A stretch of DNA of 64,000 nucleotides from an uncultured Bacteroidota bacterium (GCA_902786595.1 CADADB010000004.1:110059-174058); one strand, 5' to 3'. Numbered from the stretch's first letter, positions 44,787 through 53,032 are shown. Made by a program: numbers and translations. Notes: generated from the letters alone by a model not told the origin.

Positions 44787-44849
44787 CAAAGATACTAAAT
44801 TTGGTGAATCAATTCACCAAATATTATAATTTTTAGTGATTTAATTCAC
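44787..44849 (-). promoter_or_regulatory. AAA-ATPase promoter with two palindromes
   Basis: The minus-strand -7 box TATCTTTG (44794-44787) is followed upstream by a perfect palindrome with 10-bp arms, TTTGGTGAAT-CA-ATTCACCAAA (44800-44821), and a weaker second copy GTGATTTAATTCAC (about 44836-44849). The palindrome lies in the -33/-7 spacer, so a bound repressor would block transcription. The gene encodes no obvious HTH repressor apart from its winged-helix-like DUF4143 region. Confidence 0.65.
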
Positions 44850-44935
44850 CGAAAAACATTTTTATATTTGCATTTTTTCTTCAATTTGTGAAAACAATGA
44901 TACTTTTTGTGAAACTTTCACGACAGGAAACGTTG

Positions 44936-44943
44936 TATTTTTG
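44936..44943 (+). promoter_or_regulatory. Promoter of the acetyltransferase-reductase gene set (-7 box)
   Basis: TATTTTTG followed by C, 58 nt upstream of the ATG at 45002. GTGAAACTTTCAC (44909-44921), upstream of this box, is a small palindrome. Confidence 0.55.
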
Positions 44944-45001
44944 CCTCGTCAAAATGACAGAGATTATAGACCCGTTATAAAATAAAGAAAACCAATACGT
45001 T

Positions 45002-45541
45002 ATGCAAGAATTTATCGTTGACCCGAGACAAAGCACGCCCGAGGAATTGGCGGAAGGGATGCGTCAGGCGCAGACCTTGTTCAAACTTAACCACACGATG
45101 CCCTACACCGAAGAGTACAACGCCCTCGCCGGAGAGCTGTTCGGCCATGATGTGTTTGCCGACGGCGGATTCGTGATGCCCGGTCTGACGGGTGTCTGTT
45201 TCGACCGTGTGAAGCTGGGCCGCGGTGTGAAAATCATGAACAACTGCCTGATGATGGCCCGCGGCGGCATCACCATCGACGACAACGCAATGGTCGCCGC
45301 CAACGCGCAGCTCATCAGCAACAACCACGACCTCCACGACCGGATGCTGCTCACCTGCAAGCCCGTCCACATCGGCAAGGATGTCTGGATCGGCGCGGGC
45401 GCCACCATCCTGCCAGGCGTGACCGTTGGCGACAATGCCGTGGTGGCCGCCGGCGCGGTAGTGACCAAAGACGTGGCCCCGAACACCATCGTGGGAGGGA
45501 ATCCCGCCAAGTTTATCAAAGAAATTTCCGAAAAACAATAA
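45002..45541 (+). CDS. Hexapeptide-repeat O-acetyltransferase (maltose/galactoside type)
   Basis: 179 residues. The N-terminal helical region ([26 protein letters not shown]) and left-handed beta-helix repeats ([60 protein letters not shown]) match the LbH-MAT family, including the catalytic-histidine-bearing NNHDLHDR. The sugar or other acceptor is unknown. It begins a tightly spaced set of genes with an aldo/keto reductase and flavodoxin-type proteins, and a second copy of the family lies at 56391. Confidence 0.92.
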   Translation: MQEFIVDPRQSTPEELAEGMRQAQTLFKLNHTMPYTEEYNALAGELFGHDVFADGGFVMPGLTGVCFDRVKLGRGVKIMNNCLMMARGGITIDDNAMVAANAQLISNNHDLHDRMLLTCKPVHIGKDVWIGAGATILPGVTVGDNAVVAAGAVVTKDVAPNTIVGGNPAKFIKEISEKQ

Positions 45542-45559
45542 CCAATTATCAATACAATT

Positions 45560-46405
45560 ATGGAATATATCAAATTATCCAATGGCGTTGAGATGCCCCT
45601 GCTGGGCTACGGCGTTTTTCAAGTAAGCCCTGATGAATGCGAGCGTTGCGTGAGCGATGCGCTGAGCGTTGGCTACCGGCTGATAGATACAGCACAAGCG
45701 TATGCCAACGAGGAGGGAGTGGGTAACGCCTGGCGCAAAAGTGGCCTGAAACGAGAGGAGGTTTTCCTCGTGACGAAGGTATGGATCAGCAATGCTGGCG
45801 AGGAGAAAGCAGCCAAGAGTATTGACGAGAGTCTGCGCAAACTCCAGACGGAGTACATCGACCTGATGCTCATCCATCAGGCTTACGGCGACGTGTTCGG
45901 CACCTGGCGGGCGATGGAGAAAGCCTATCGCGACGGCAAGGTGCGTGCCATCGGGGTGAGCAACTTCCAACAAGCCCGTTTCTTCGACTTCGCCCACTAT
46001 GTGGATATCAAGCCGATGGTGAACCAACTGCAATGCAACACCCTCATCCAGCAGACAGCCATCGAGCCGATACTTGCAGAATTCGGCACACGTATGATGG
46101 CTTGGGGACCGCTTGGCGGACAAGGGGTCGAAGGCATCGTGAAGAGTGAAGAGCTTGCCGCCATAGGTGCCAAGTATGGCAAAAGTGCCGCTCAGGTGGC
46201 CCTCCGGTGGCTCACACAACGCGGCATCGTGGCCATCCCGAAATCCACCCACAAGGAACGTATGCAGCAGAACCTCGACGTCTTCGACTTTGCCCTCACC
46301 GACGACGATCTGGTTCAGATTGCCACGATGAACCAGCACGACACCGGCACTGTCAACTTCAACGATATGAACTTTGTGAAGTATCTTATTGAGAATTACG
46401 GATAA
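45560..46405 (+). CDS. Aldo/keto reductase (full length)
   Basis: 281 residues, the normal size. The TIM-barrel tetrad is intact: D and Y in RLIDTAQAYANE, K in LVTKVWI and H in LMLIHQAYGD. Cofactor-binding end motifs are VAIPKSTHKERMQQNLDVFDF. It reduces aldehydes or ketones using NADPH; the substrate is unknown. It lies 18 bp after the acetyltransferase gene. This intact copy is the internal standard for the two deleted paralogues at 48094 and 62159. Confidence 0.93.
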   Translation: MEYIKLSNGVEMPLLGYGVFQVSPDECERCVSDALSVGYRLIDTAQAYANEEGVGNAWRKSGLKREEVFLVTKVWISNAGEEKAAKSIDESLRKLQTEYIDLMLIHQAYGDVFGTWRAMEKAYRDGKVRAIGVSNFQQARFFDFAHYVDIKPMVNQLQCNTLIQQTAIEPILAEFGTRMMAWGPLGGQGVEGIVKSEELAAIGAKYGKSAAQVALRWLTQRGIVAIPKSTHKERMQQNLDVFDFALTDDDLVQIATMNQHDTGTVNFNDMNFVKYLIENYG

Positions 46406-46430
46406 AAATATTAACCCAATACTATTTACA

Positions 46431-47411
46431 ATGAAAAAAATTGCATTTCTTGCCGTTGCAGTGTTAATGCTACTCGGCTGTCAACCGAAAGAGGAAGTCT
46501 TCGCACAGCAACCTCAGGGTTCGGTGGTCTATATGACCAAGGAAATCACCCCCGAAGCGCTGATCAACATCTACCAGGCACTCGGTGTGCCGGCAGAAGG
46601 TCGCGTGGCCGTGAAAATCTCCACCGGCGAGGCCGGCAACAACAACCACCTGAAGGCCGGACTCATCGGGCCGCTGGTGCAGTTAGTGAACGGCAGGATT
46701 GTGGAATGCAACACCGCCTACGCTGGCAGCCGCATGAACACCGAAGACCACCTGAAAGTCATCGAGGAGCACGGTTTCAACACCATCGGCGGTGTGGACA
46801 TTATGGATGCCGACGGCGAAATCCGCATCCCTGTGCGCGACACCACCTACATGCGCTACAATATTGTGGGGAAGAACCTGCAGAACTACGACTTCATGAT
46901 CAACCTCGCCCATTTCAAGGGGCATCAAATGGGCGGCTTTGGCGGCGTGCTGAAGAACGCCAGCATCGGAGTGGCCTCGCGCAACGGCAAGACCTACATC
47001 CACACCAACGGACAAAGCGAGGACTACACCCACCTCTGGGAATACATCCAGCCGCAGAATCAGGACAAGTTCCTCGAGTGTATGGCCACCGCTGCCGCTG
47101 CGGTGCATGACTACTTCAAAGGCAAGGTTCTCTACATCGCCGTGATGAATAACATGAGCATCGACTGCGACTGCAACGGCAATCCCACCCCTGTGGCGCT
47201 CAAAGACATGGGCATCCTCGCCAGTACTGATCCCGTGGCCCTCGACCAGGCCTGCATCGACCTCGTCCTCGGTCAGGAGCAGAGCGCCGACAACGATGTC
47301 GCCTCCATGAAAGAGCGCATCGAGAGCCGCCACGGCATCCATACCGTCGAACACGCCGAAAAAATCGGTCTCGGCAGCCGCCAGTACACGATTATTAGTA
47401 TCGACAAATAA
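46431..47411 (+). CDS. DUF362-domain lipoprotein
   Basis: About 326 residues from ATG 46431 (MKKIAFLAVAVLMLLGC), with a lipobox ending in LLGC. The DUF362 domain contains GRVAVKISTGEAG, NTIGGVDIMDADGEIRIPV, FMINLAHFKGHQMGGFGGVLKNASIGVASR and DPVALDQACIDLV. DUF362 proteins are often linked to iron-sulfur or redox functions, but the biochemical activity is not established. The frame extends upstream to a TTG at 46389 within the previous gene; the ATG with its signal peptide is clearly right. It forms an operon with the reductase genes. Confidence 0.85.
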   Translation: MKKIAFLAVAVLMLLGCQPKEEVFAQQPQGSVVYMTKEITPEALINIYQALGVPAEGRVAVKISTGEAGNNNHLKAGLIGPLVQLVNGRIVECNTAYAGSRMNTEDHLKVIEEHGFNTIGGVDIMDADGEIRIPVRDTTYMRYNIVGKNLQNYDFMINLAHFKGHQMGGFGGVLKNASIGVASRNGKTYIHTNGQSEDYTHLWEYIQPQNQDKFLECMATAAAAVHDYFKGKVLYIAVMNNMSIDCDCNGNPTPVALKDMGILASTDPVALDQACIDLVLGQEQSADNDVASMKERIESRHGIHTVEHAEKIGLGSRQYTIISIDK

Positions 47412-47430
47412 TACCGCAAATCAATAGGTT

Positions 47431-48072
47431 ATGAACATCAAAAACATCCTCGTTGCAGTCCTCGCCGTGTTTTTCGCCACGGGCTGCAACGGACAGAATA
47501 AAAACAATGTGGAGACGTTTCAGGAAACGTCTCTACAGAACGAACAAAAATCAAATTCCGGAAATATGAGCAAATCCATCGTCATTTTCTTCTCCCACGC
47601 GGGGGACAACTATTCCGTCGGCGTCATCGACACGGGTAACACCAAGGTCGTGGCCGACTACATCAGTGAAATCACAGGCGCCGACCAGTTCGAGATCGTC
47701 ACCCACAAATACGACGGCATGGCCTACACACCGCTCATCGAGCTGGCCAAGAAGGAGGCCGCCGCGGGCGAGCTGCCGCCTTACGAGGGCACTGCTCCTG
47801 ACCTCAGCGGCTACGACACCGTCTTCATCGGCGGTCCCGTATGGTGGGGCACCTACCCGCAGGTGATGTTTACTCTGTTCAAGGACATCAACCTCGACGG
47901 CAAGACCGTCATCCCCTTCACCACCCACGAAGGCAGCGGCCTGGCCTCCTGCGTCAGCGACGTGAAGAAGGCCTTCCCGAAAGCCAACGTCACGGGCGAG
48001 TTCAGCATCTACGGTCACGAGGTGCGAGGCGGCAAGGCGAAGGTGGAGCGGTGGCTGAAAGGACTCAGATAA
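47431..48072 (+). CDS. Flavodoxin-domain lipoprotein carrying a palindromic repeat in its linker
   Basis: 213 residues. A signal with lipobox (VFFATGCNG) is followed by a linker, then a flavodoxin domain beginning KSIVIFFSHAGDNYSVG, with IGGPVWWGTYPQVMFTLF as the second FMN-binding loop and TTHEGSGLASC. It would carry FMN and act in electron transfer in the periplasm or at the membrane. The linker codons 27-36 are encoded by a 28-bp palindromic repeat (47509-47536), giving VETFQETSL. The neighbouring reductase genes suggest a shared redox role. Confidence 0.88.
   Translation: MNIKNILVAVLAVFFATGCNGQNKNNVETFQETSLQNEQKSNSGNMSKSIVIFFSHAGDNYSVGVIDTGNTKVVADYISEITGADQFEIVTHKYDGMAYTPLIELAKKEAAAGELPPYEGTAPDLSGYDTVFIGGPVWWGTYPQVMFTLFKDINLDGKTVIPFTTHEGSGLASCVSDVKKAFPKANVTGEFSIYGHEVRGGKAKVERWLKGLR
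47509..47536 (+). repeat. 28-bp palindromic repeat, copy 4, inside a coding sequence
   Basis: GTGGAGACGTTTC and AGGAAACGTCTCTAC form the same palindrome as copies at 16459, 21943 and 42637. It occupies the linker between lipoprotein signal and flavodoxin domain without breaking the frame. Confidence 0.85.
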
Positions 48073-48093
48073 TCGCACAATCATCCTAAAATT

Positions 48094-48549
48094 ATGAAAT
48101 ACACGCAATTAGGAAACACCGGCATTGAGGTCAGCCGCATCTGCGTCGGCTGCATGTCGTACGGGAAGCCCTCGGAGGACTTCCACCTGTGGACTCTCAA
48201 CCAGGAGGAGACCACGAAGATGATCAAGCACGCCCTCGACCTCGGGGTGAACTTCTTCGACACCGCCAACGGCTATTCGCACGGCACCAGCGAGGAGTTC
48301 TTAGGCAAAGCGCTGAAAGACCTCGGTGTCGCCCGTGTGGCGGAGGTGGCGGAGCGTCTCGGTGTGACGATGACGGAAGTCGCGTTGGCCTGGCTGCTGA
48401 AGCGGGGGGTCGCCGCACCCATCGTGGGAGCCACGAAAGTGCCGCACTTCAATGACGCGGTCCGCGCTCTGGATCTCGACCTCAGCGACGAAGACGCTGC
48501 CTACCTCGAAGAGCCCTACAAGGCGCACGAAGTGGTGGGAGCGCTGTGA
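48094..48549 (+). CDS. Aldo/keto reductase with in-frame central deletion, probably inactive
   Basis: 151 residues instead of about 320. The N-terminus is intact up to SEEFLGKALKDLG (residues 1-80, with D and Y of FFDTANGYSHG). It then joins directly to VARVAEVAERLGVTMTEVALAWLL and the C-terminal cofactor part PIVGATKVPHFNDAVRALDL. The missing roughly 170 residues include the catalytic Lys and His. The frame stays open across the join, so a clean in-frame deletion (or assembly error) rather than a random one is suggested. It is the last gene of the reductase operon. Its stop begins a TGAGCCTTCGGCTGTTG repeat. Confidence 0.75.
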   Translation: MKYTQLGNTGIEVSRICVGCMSYGKPSEDFHLWTLNQEETTKMIKHALDLGVNFFDTANGYSHGTSEEFLGKALKDLGVARVAEVAERLGVTMTEVALAWLLKRGVAAPIVGATKVPHFNDAVRALDLDLSDEDAAYLEEPYKAHEVVGAL

Positions 48550-48660
48550 GCCTTCGGCTGTTGGTAAGCTTCGCTGTTAGTTAGCTTCGCTGTTGATTAG
48601 CCTGCGGCTGTTAATGACTTCGTGTTAACATGAAATAATCAACACGAAGTCATCAGTCTT
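48547..48660 (+). repeat. GCCTTCGGCTGTTG array with a 13-bp-arm hairpin
   Basis: Starting at the TGA stop, about four imperfect units of GTTAGCTTCGCTGTT type follow. ATGACTTCGTGTT (48614-48626) and AACACGAAGTCAT (48641-48653) form a perfect inverted repeat. The 15-mer ACTTCGTGTTAACAT at 48617-48631 is found again at 58104 and 62841. Confidence 0.7.
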
Positions 48661-48705
48661 TCTGTTTCTTTCAAGAAAAGTAGTGTTTTTGAAGTATTCT
48701 TTGCC

Positions 48706-49221
48706 TTAGTCGAGCACCAGACTGGGGGCGCTGTAGGCGCGGGCGGCGAGCTCCTGGTTGAGCATATAGAGACTGCGGGGGTCGCTGCCGAAGAGTTCCA
48801 TCTTCGAGATCATATCGCGGGCGTTAGTCTCCTCTTCGCCTTGCTCTTTGACGAACCAGTCGAGGAACTGCATAGTGCGGAAATCCTTGACCTTGTTGGC
48901 GGCATCATAGATAGTGTGGATCGAGGCGGTCACATACTCCTCGTGTTCCAGACCGGCCTTCAGCACGTCCATATCTTTCTTGAACACCTTGTCGGGTTTG
49001 GCGATGGCATCCAGCGTTACGGGGCAGTCGTTGTTCTGCATGTAGCGGTAGAACAGCATGGCGTGGTCGCGCTCCTCCTGGGCCTGAATCATATACCAGT
49101 TAGCGAAACCGTTCAGACCGCGGCGCTCGAAATAGTTGGACATATCAAGATAGAGATAGGCGCTGTAAAGCTCCTTGTTGATTTGATCGTTAAGCAGATC
49201 GGCTACTTTTTTGTTAAGCAT
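48706..49221 (-). CDS. Ferritin
   Basis: 171 residues with the ferroxidase di-iron ligands in LYSAYLYLDMSNYFE and AQEERDHAMLFYRY, then the second half EQGEEETNARDMI. The protein is a prokaryotic ferritin (FtnA-like), without the Met heme ligand typical of bacterioferritin. It stores iron in a 24-mer and is often upregulated by oxidative or iron stress. It has its own promoter (-7 box 49294-49287). Confidence 0.95.
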   Translation of the reverse strand: MLNKKVADLLNDQINKELYSAYLYLDMSNYFERRGLNGFANWYMIQAQEERDHAMLFYRYMQNNDCPVTLDAIAKPDKVFKKDMDVLKAGLEHEEYVTASIHTIYDAANKVKDFRTMQFLDWFVKEQGEEETNARDMISKMELFGSDPRSLYMLNQELAARAYSAPSLVLD

Positions 49222-49286
49222 AATTATTGTTATTTATAAATTGTTGTCGAAAAGACGGATTAATGACGTTCCTGTTTTTTCGGTTG

Positions 49287-49294
49287 CAAAAATA
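49287..49294 (-). promoter_or_regulatory. Ferritin promoter (-7 box)
   Basis: TATTTTTG followed by C on the minus strand, 66 nt upstream of the ferritin ATG at 49221. Confidence 0.55.
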
Positions 49295-49377
49295 CGACTA
49301 TTTTCTTACATGGCAAAAAAATATTTTGCAAAAGACTATGGCAGCCGGATTCATCTCGTCGATTTCGGATTTTTCTA

Positions 49378-49423
49378 TTTTATTCAAGAAAAGTTGTATC
49401 TTTGCAGCGTCTTTTGAATAAAA
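49378..49423 (+). promoter_or_regulatory. AbiE promoter flanked by an inverted repeat
   Basis: TTTTATTCAA (49378-49387) and its complement TTGAATAAAA (49414-49423) straddle the -7 box TATCTTTG (49397-49404). The arrangement fits the known negative autoregulation of AbiE operons by an inverted-repeat-binding AbiEi. Confidence 0.65.
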
Positions 49424-49430
49424 TGAGATA

Positions 49431-50051
49431 ATGACCTACTTGGAGTTCAGGGAGCAGTGGCACGGGATGGGATGTTTCAACGTTTATCAGATCCGTGCGT
49501 GGGAGCCGGGATTCGACCGAAGCAACCTCACACGCTGGGTGAAGCGGGGCTATTTGTCGAAACTGCGGCAGGACTGGTATGCCTTCAGCGACCTGAAGGG
49601 CACTCCCGAGATGGCGCGTTATATTGCGCAGCGCATTTACACGCCGTCGTACATCAGCCTGCACTACGCCCTGTCGTTCTACGGCATCATTCCCGAAGCG
49701 GTGACCGACATCACCTGCGTCACCTCCAACCGCACCACGGCCTACCATAACGACTTCGGCCGTTTCAGCTACCAGACCGTCAAGCCCGATCTTTTCTTCG
49801 GCTTCCGCCAGATGCCCGTTTCGCCGCAGGGCAGCTACCTGCTGGCTTTACCCGAAAAGGCCATCCTCGACCTGCTGTACCTTTACCCGCAATACAACAC
49901 CGCCGAGACCTTGTTGGAGCTGCGCTTCGACGAATGGTGGATGCGGGAGGAACTGGACAAGGATCGACTGGCGGCTTACGCGACGCAAAGCGGCAACAAG
50001 TCGCTGCAAGAACGAATACAATTGTTGATGAAAACCTATACAGATGATTGA
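49431..50051 (+). CDS. abiEi: AbiEi-type antitoxin/transcriptional regulator
   Basis: 206 residues with an N-terminal winged-helix region (YLEFREQWHGMGCFNVYQI, LTRWVKRGYLSKLRQDWYAF) and the family core IYTPSYISLHYALSFYGIIPEAVTDITCVTS. The C-terminal region has LLALPEKAILDLLYLYPQYN. In type IV TA systems AbiEi counteracts the AbiEii toxin without binding it and represses the operon. It overlaps the toxin gene by 8 bp. Confidence 0.9.
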   Translation: MTYLEFREQWHGMGCFNVYQIRAWEPGFDRSNLTRWVKRGYLSKLRQDWYAFSDLKGTPEMARYIAQRIYTPSYISLHYALSFYGIIPEAVTDITCVTSNRTTAYHNDFGRFSYQTVKPDLFFGFRQMPVSPQGSYLLALPEKAILDLLYLYPQYNTAETLLELRFDEWWMREELDKDRLAAYATQSGNKSLQERIQLLMKTYTDD

Positions 50052-50832
50052 TTTACAGTCCATATTGGCCTACTATCCGCCGCAACTTGCGACGAACGCC
50101 GCATTTCACAAGCACATCTTGAAGGAATACATTGAACTGTTGGCGCTGGAGCACCTTTCGCAATCGCCCTACGCGCCCAAATTGGTGTTCATCGGCGGGA
50201 CCAACCTGCGCCTTGTCCTCGGATTAGACCGTTTCTCCGAGGATTTGGATTTCGATTGCAAGCGACTGACGGCTGACGAGTTTGTCTCGATGACCGATGC
50301 GCTGGTCGATCACTTGCGGCTCAACGGTTTGCGCGTGGAGTTGCGCGACAAGGAGAATCCCCGGCTGACGGCCTTCCGTCGCAACATCTACTTCCCGGAA
50401 CTGCTGTTCGACCTAAATCTCACCGGTCATCGGGAGGAAAGGTTTTTGATGAAGATCGAAGCCCAGGACCAAGGGGTGGACTACACTCCGCAAACGGCGA
50501 TGGTCAGTCGCAACGGCTTCTTTTTTCCCGTGACGGTTCCGGCCAAGAGTACCATGCTCTCCATGAAGCTTGCGGCACTGCTGGCCCGGGCCAAAGGACG
50601 CGACTTCTACGACACCATCTTCCTTTGGCAACAAACCGACCCCGACTACGGCTTCCTTCACCAACGATGTGGAATCGACACCCCGGAAATGTTGAAGAAA
50701 GCACTATCCGACAAACTTGACACCACTGACCTTGAACTAAAGCAGAAAGACTTCGAGCATCTGCTCTTCAACCCTTCGCGCAGCACACAGATACTGCATT
50801 TCAAGCAATTTATAGATGGCAAATTAAAATAA
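50044..50832 (+). CDS. abiEii: AbiEii-type nucleotidyltransferase toxin
   Basis: 262 residues. The nucleotidyltransferase motif is VFIGGTNLRLVLGLDRFSED (residues 48-67) followed by LDFD (metal-binding Asp pair); later STMLSMKLAALLARAKGRDFYD matches the family's second conserved block. It is the toxin half of the AbiE pair, active in phage abortive infection in characterised cases. A second, shorter AbiEii relative with a different antitoxin is at 1682-2326. Confidence 0.92.
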   Translation: MIDLQSILAYYPPQLATNAAFHKHILKEYIELLALEHLSQSPYAPKLVFIGGTNLRLVLGLDRFSEDLDFDCKRLTADEFVSMTDALVDHLRLNGLRVELRDKENPRLTAFRRNIYFPELLFDLNLTGHREERFLMKIEAQDQGVDYTPQTAMVSRNGFFFPVTVPAKSTMLSMKLAALLARAKGRDFYDTIFLWQQTDPDYGFLHQRCGIDTPEMLKKALSDKLDTTDLELKQKDFEHLLFNPSRSTQILHFKQFIDGKLK

Positions 50833-50861
50833 CGTTTCCAACGCACAAACATTCAAACTTT

Positions 50862-51254
50862 ATGATTAATCAAAACGAACGATTATATTATCGTGGTACT
50901 GTTTTTGAGGTAACCTACGAGTGGGAAGGAAGGATTGACACTCACCAATCCATTTTGGTAGAAACACACGATGAAGGTTTTGTCTTTGTAGTAGTCCAAA
51001 TTAACGAATATCACGCCGGATGTGTCGACGGCTATATTCACCTTCAGTTTGAATACGTTAAGGCGGTAACTCAATCTTTTCTTCAACAAGAATTGGTTAG
51101 ACAATGTTATAGCAACATTCTGAAGTTTCAAATCATTACAGAAAATCATAGTGAAACAATAAAGGAGTTTTTGAAATCCCAAAAAGAATGGGGTTTTTGG
51201 GAAGATCCTCTTCAACCTTACAATCCAAATAAAACCACTTCTCCCACGGATTAA
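50862..51254 (+). CDS. Hypothetical protein after the AbiE pair
   Basis: 130 residues, unrecognised. The N-terminal half is beta-rich (LYYRGTVFEVTYEWEGRID, VETHDEGFVFVVVQINEYHAG); the second half is helical (AVTQSFLQQELVRQCYSNILK) and ends with a Pro/Asn/Thr-rich tail. It is 29 bp behind the AbiEii gene and probably co-transcribed. Its base composition is lower in GC than its surroundings. It may be a third gene of the module or an unrelated passenger. Confidence 0.6.
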   Translation: MINQNERLYYRGTVFEVTYEWEGRIDTHQSILVETHDEGFVFVVVQINEYHAGCVDGYIHLQFEYVKAVTQSFLQQELVRQCYSNILKFQIITENHSETIKEFLKSQKEWGFWEDPLQPYNPNKTTSPTD

Positions 51255-51317
51255 TGCAGAAATATAGTCTGTGGAGTTCTGCGCGTTCTGCGGGCAAATA
51301 ACTGTCCCATATTTTTG
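51255..51317 (+). promoter_or_regulatory. TCTGCG repeats and the promoter of the ClbS-like gene
   Basis: GTTCTGCGCGTTCTGCGGG at 51278-51296 matches the TCTGCGTGGTCTGCGGG at about 61060-61076. The -7 box TATTTTTG, followed by C, lies at 51310-51317. Confidence 0.5.
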
Positions 51318-51342
51318 CACAAGAATTAAAGCGATATAAAAA

Positions 51343-51873
51343 ATGGACAAAAACGAACTCTTAGCAGCCATGTCGGACAGTTATGCGAAACTGAACGAGC
51401 AAATCGGCAAAATGACAGATGACGAACTGAACGCGACTTTCCAGTTCGCCAATGACCAAAAAAAATGCGGTGCGCGATGGATTTACGACCAGTGCGCCCG
51501 CGACCTCCTCATACACCTTTATGAATGGCAGGTGCTGATGCGCGAATTTGTGAACAACATCCGCGAAGGCCACCAAAAGGACTATCTGCCCGACGAATAT
51601 CGCAAAAACTACCACGAGATGGACAAGATGCTGGTGGAAAAACACCAGAACACCTCGTTTCAGGAGGCACAGCGGCTTCTGGAGCAGACCCATGACGAAA
51701 TGATTCAGCTGGCAGACAGCTTTTCCGAGGAGGAACTTTTCATCAAAGGCCACTACAAGTGCACCTACACCACCGATATGGCCGCTTACTTCACGAGTGT
51801 CACCACAAGTCCCTACAAGCAGGCCCTGAAGATGTTGAAGACGCACCAAAAGAAGCTGAAAACTTCGTGTTGA
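51343..51873 (+). CDS. ClbS/DfsB family four-helix-bundle protein
   Basis: 176 residues with the family pattern: KNELLAAMSDSYAKLNEQIGKMTDDEL, then WIYDQCARDLLIHLYEWQVLMREFV and HKKDYLPDEYRK-like residues, and a late AAYFTSVTTSPYKQALKMLKTH. ClbS from colibactin clusters hydrolyses the toxin's cyclopropane; most family members have no known substrate. No biosynthetic cluster is nearby, so resistance is not implied. It is monocistronic. Confidence 0.85.
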   Translation: MDKNELLAAMSDSYAKLNEQIGKMTDDELNATFQFANDQKKCGARWIYDQCARDLLIHLYEWQVLMREFVNNIREGHQKDYLPDEYRKNYHEMDKMLVEKHQNTSFQEAQRLLEQTHDEMIQLADSFSEEELFIKGHYKCTYTTDMAAYFTSVTTSPYKQALKMLKTHQKKLKTSC

Positions 51874-51906
51874 TGAGCCTGCGGCTGTTGGTTAGCCTTC
51901 GGCTGT
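51874..51906 (+). repeat. TGAGCCTGCGGCTGTTGG repeat at a stop codon
   Basis: Two units, TGAGCCTGCGGCTGTTGG and TTAGCCTTCGGCTGTTAC, begin directly after the ClbS-like stop codon. It is the same family as at 48547 and 62804. Confidence 0.65.
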
Positions 51907-51928
51907 TACGATAGTCTTCCAAATTCTC

Positions 51929-53032
51929 TTATTTCTTTACAAACTCCACACGGCGGTTCTTGGCACGGCCTTCCTCTGTGGTGTTGGGGGCGATGGGGGA
52001 GTGTGATCCTTTGCCCACGGCCGAGAGACGTGATTTGTCGATACCCAGTTTCACCAGGGCATCCACGATGGCTTCTGCACGCTTCTGGCTCAGCGGATTG
52101 TTTATGGCGTCGGTTCCGGTATTGTCGCAGTGACCCTGCACCTCGAAGGTGAGGTCGGCGTGCTCTTGCATCAGCTTGGCCACGCGGTTGATTTCAACGG
52201 TGGATTCCGGTTTGAGGTCGGCCTTGCCGCTTTCGAAGGTGATGGCGTAGGTCACAATCTTGCCGTCGGTGGTCAAACGGTCGTAGAGCGGCACGGCGCC
52301 CTGGGCGATGCGCACGTTGCTCAACCCCGTGTAGCGATAGTACGCTCCGCTGGCGAAGAAGAGGTAGCCCGGAGCCTTCATCGCCGGCACGTTGATCATG
52401 CGCACGCCATTCACATAGCCTTTGAAAGCCCGCTTGTTGAACGAAAAGGCGAAGTGGTTCCACTCGCCGGCAACCACCGGATTGTCCTTCTCCAAATAGT
52501 CGCTGGTGCCCGGGGTCAGCCCCAACATCTTTTCTCCACTCGACTGGCTGCTCCCGTCCGGTTTCAGCAGAGACCACGTCAAGTTGCAGGACCCGTCTTC
52601 CCTGTACCAAAAACGCACATAGCTTGAAGCGTTATAGTAGCTTTCGTCGCCGCGGTCGCCGAAATAAAGGTTCATTTCGAGCAATGTCTCCTCCTCGTCC
52701 CCCGTGTTCACCGGGGCCACGTAGAGGTCGAACTCCACCGTGAACACCTCAGGCAGCCAATCCCATTTCTCTTTCATCAGCGGCATCACCTGTCCCAGGC
52801 CGTTGTCGGTGAACGCCAGCACATTGCGACCCTTCTGCTGCGCAGTCTCCGCATAGCCGTCCAGCAAGTCCCATCGCAGCGAGAATTCCCCGAGTTTCTC
52901 GTGTTCAAAGTTGTCGTCGAATATGATTTCGTCGCCGGGAACAAAATCGCTCTTCGCGTAGTTGTTCTCCTGAGCATTCAGTGTCATTCCGGCAAGCATT
53001 AACAGCACAGCCACAAATAATAATTTCTTCAT
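51929..53032 (-). CDS. OmpA-family lipoprotein or exported protein with a lectin-like domain
   Basis: 367 residues. Signal MKKLLFVAVLLMLAGMTLNAQ. Residues about 35-230 form a concanavalin/LamG-like beta domain (DNFEHEKLGEFSLRWDLLDGY, VEFDLYVAPVNTG, WNHFAFSFNKRAFKGYVNGVRM). The C-terminus is an OmpA peptidoglycan-binding domain (KADLKPESTVEINRVAKLMQ, VQGHCDNTGTDAINNPLSQKRAEAI, SRLSAVGKGSHSP). It should tether the outer membrane to peptidoglycan. It has its own -7 box at 53069-53062. Confidence 0.92.
   Translation of the reverse strand: MKKLLFVAVLLMLAGMTLNAQENNYAKSDFVPGDEIIFDDNFEHEKLGEFSLRWDLLDGYAETAQQKGRNVLAFTDNGLGQVMPLMKEKWDWLPEVFTVEFDLYVAPVNTGDEEETLLEMNLYFGDRGDESYYNASSYVRFWYREDGSCNLTWSLLKPDGSSQSSGEKMLGLTPGTSDYLEKDNPVVAGEWNHFAFSFNKRAFKGYVNGVRMINVPAMKAPGYLFFASGAYYRYTGLSNVRIAQGAVPLYDRLTTDGKIVTYAITFESGKADLKPESTVEINRVAKLMQEHADLTFEVQGHCDNTGTDAINNPLSQKRAEAIVDALVKLGIDKSRLSAVGKGSHSPIAPNTTEEGRAKNRRVEFVKK

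Noticed and set aside
51343-51873. Colibactin self-resistance role for the ClbS-like protein
   Set aside because: No polyketide or peptide synthesis genes lie in the window; the family is broad.
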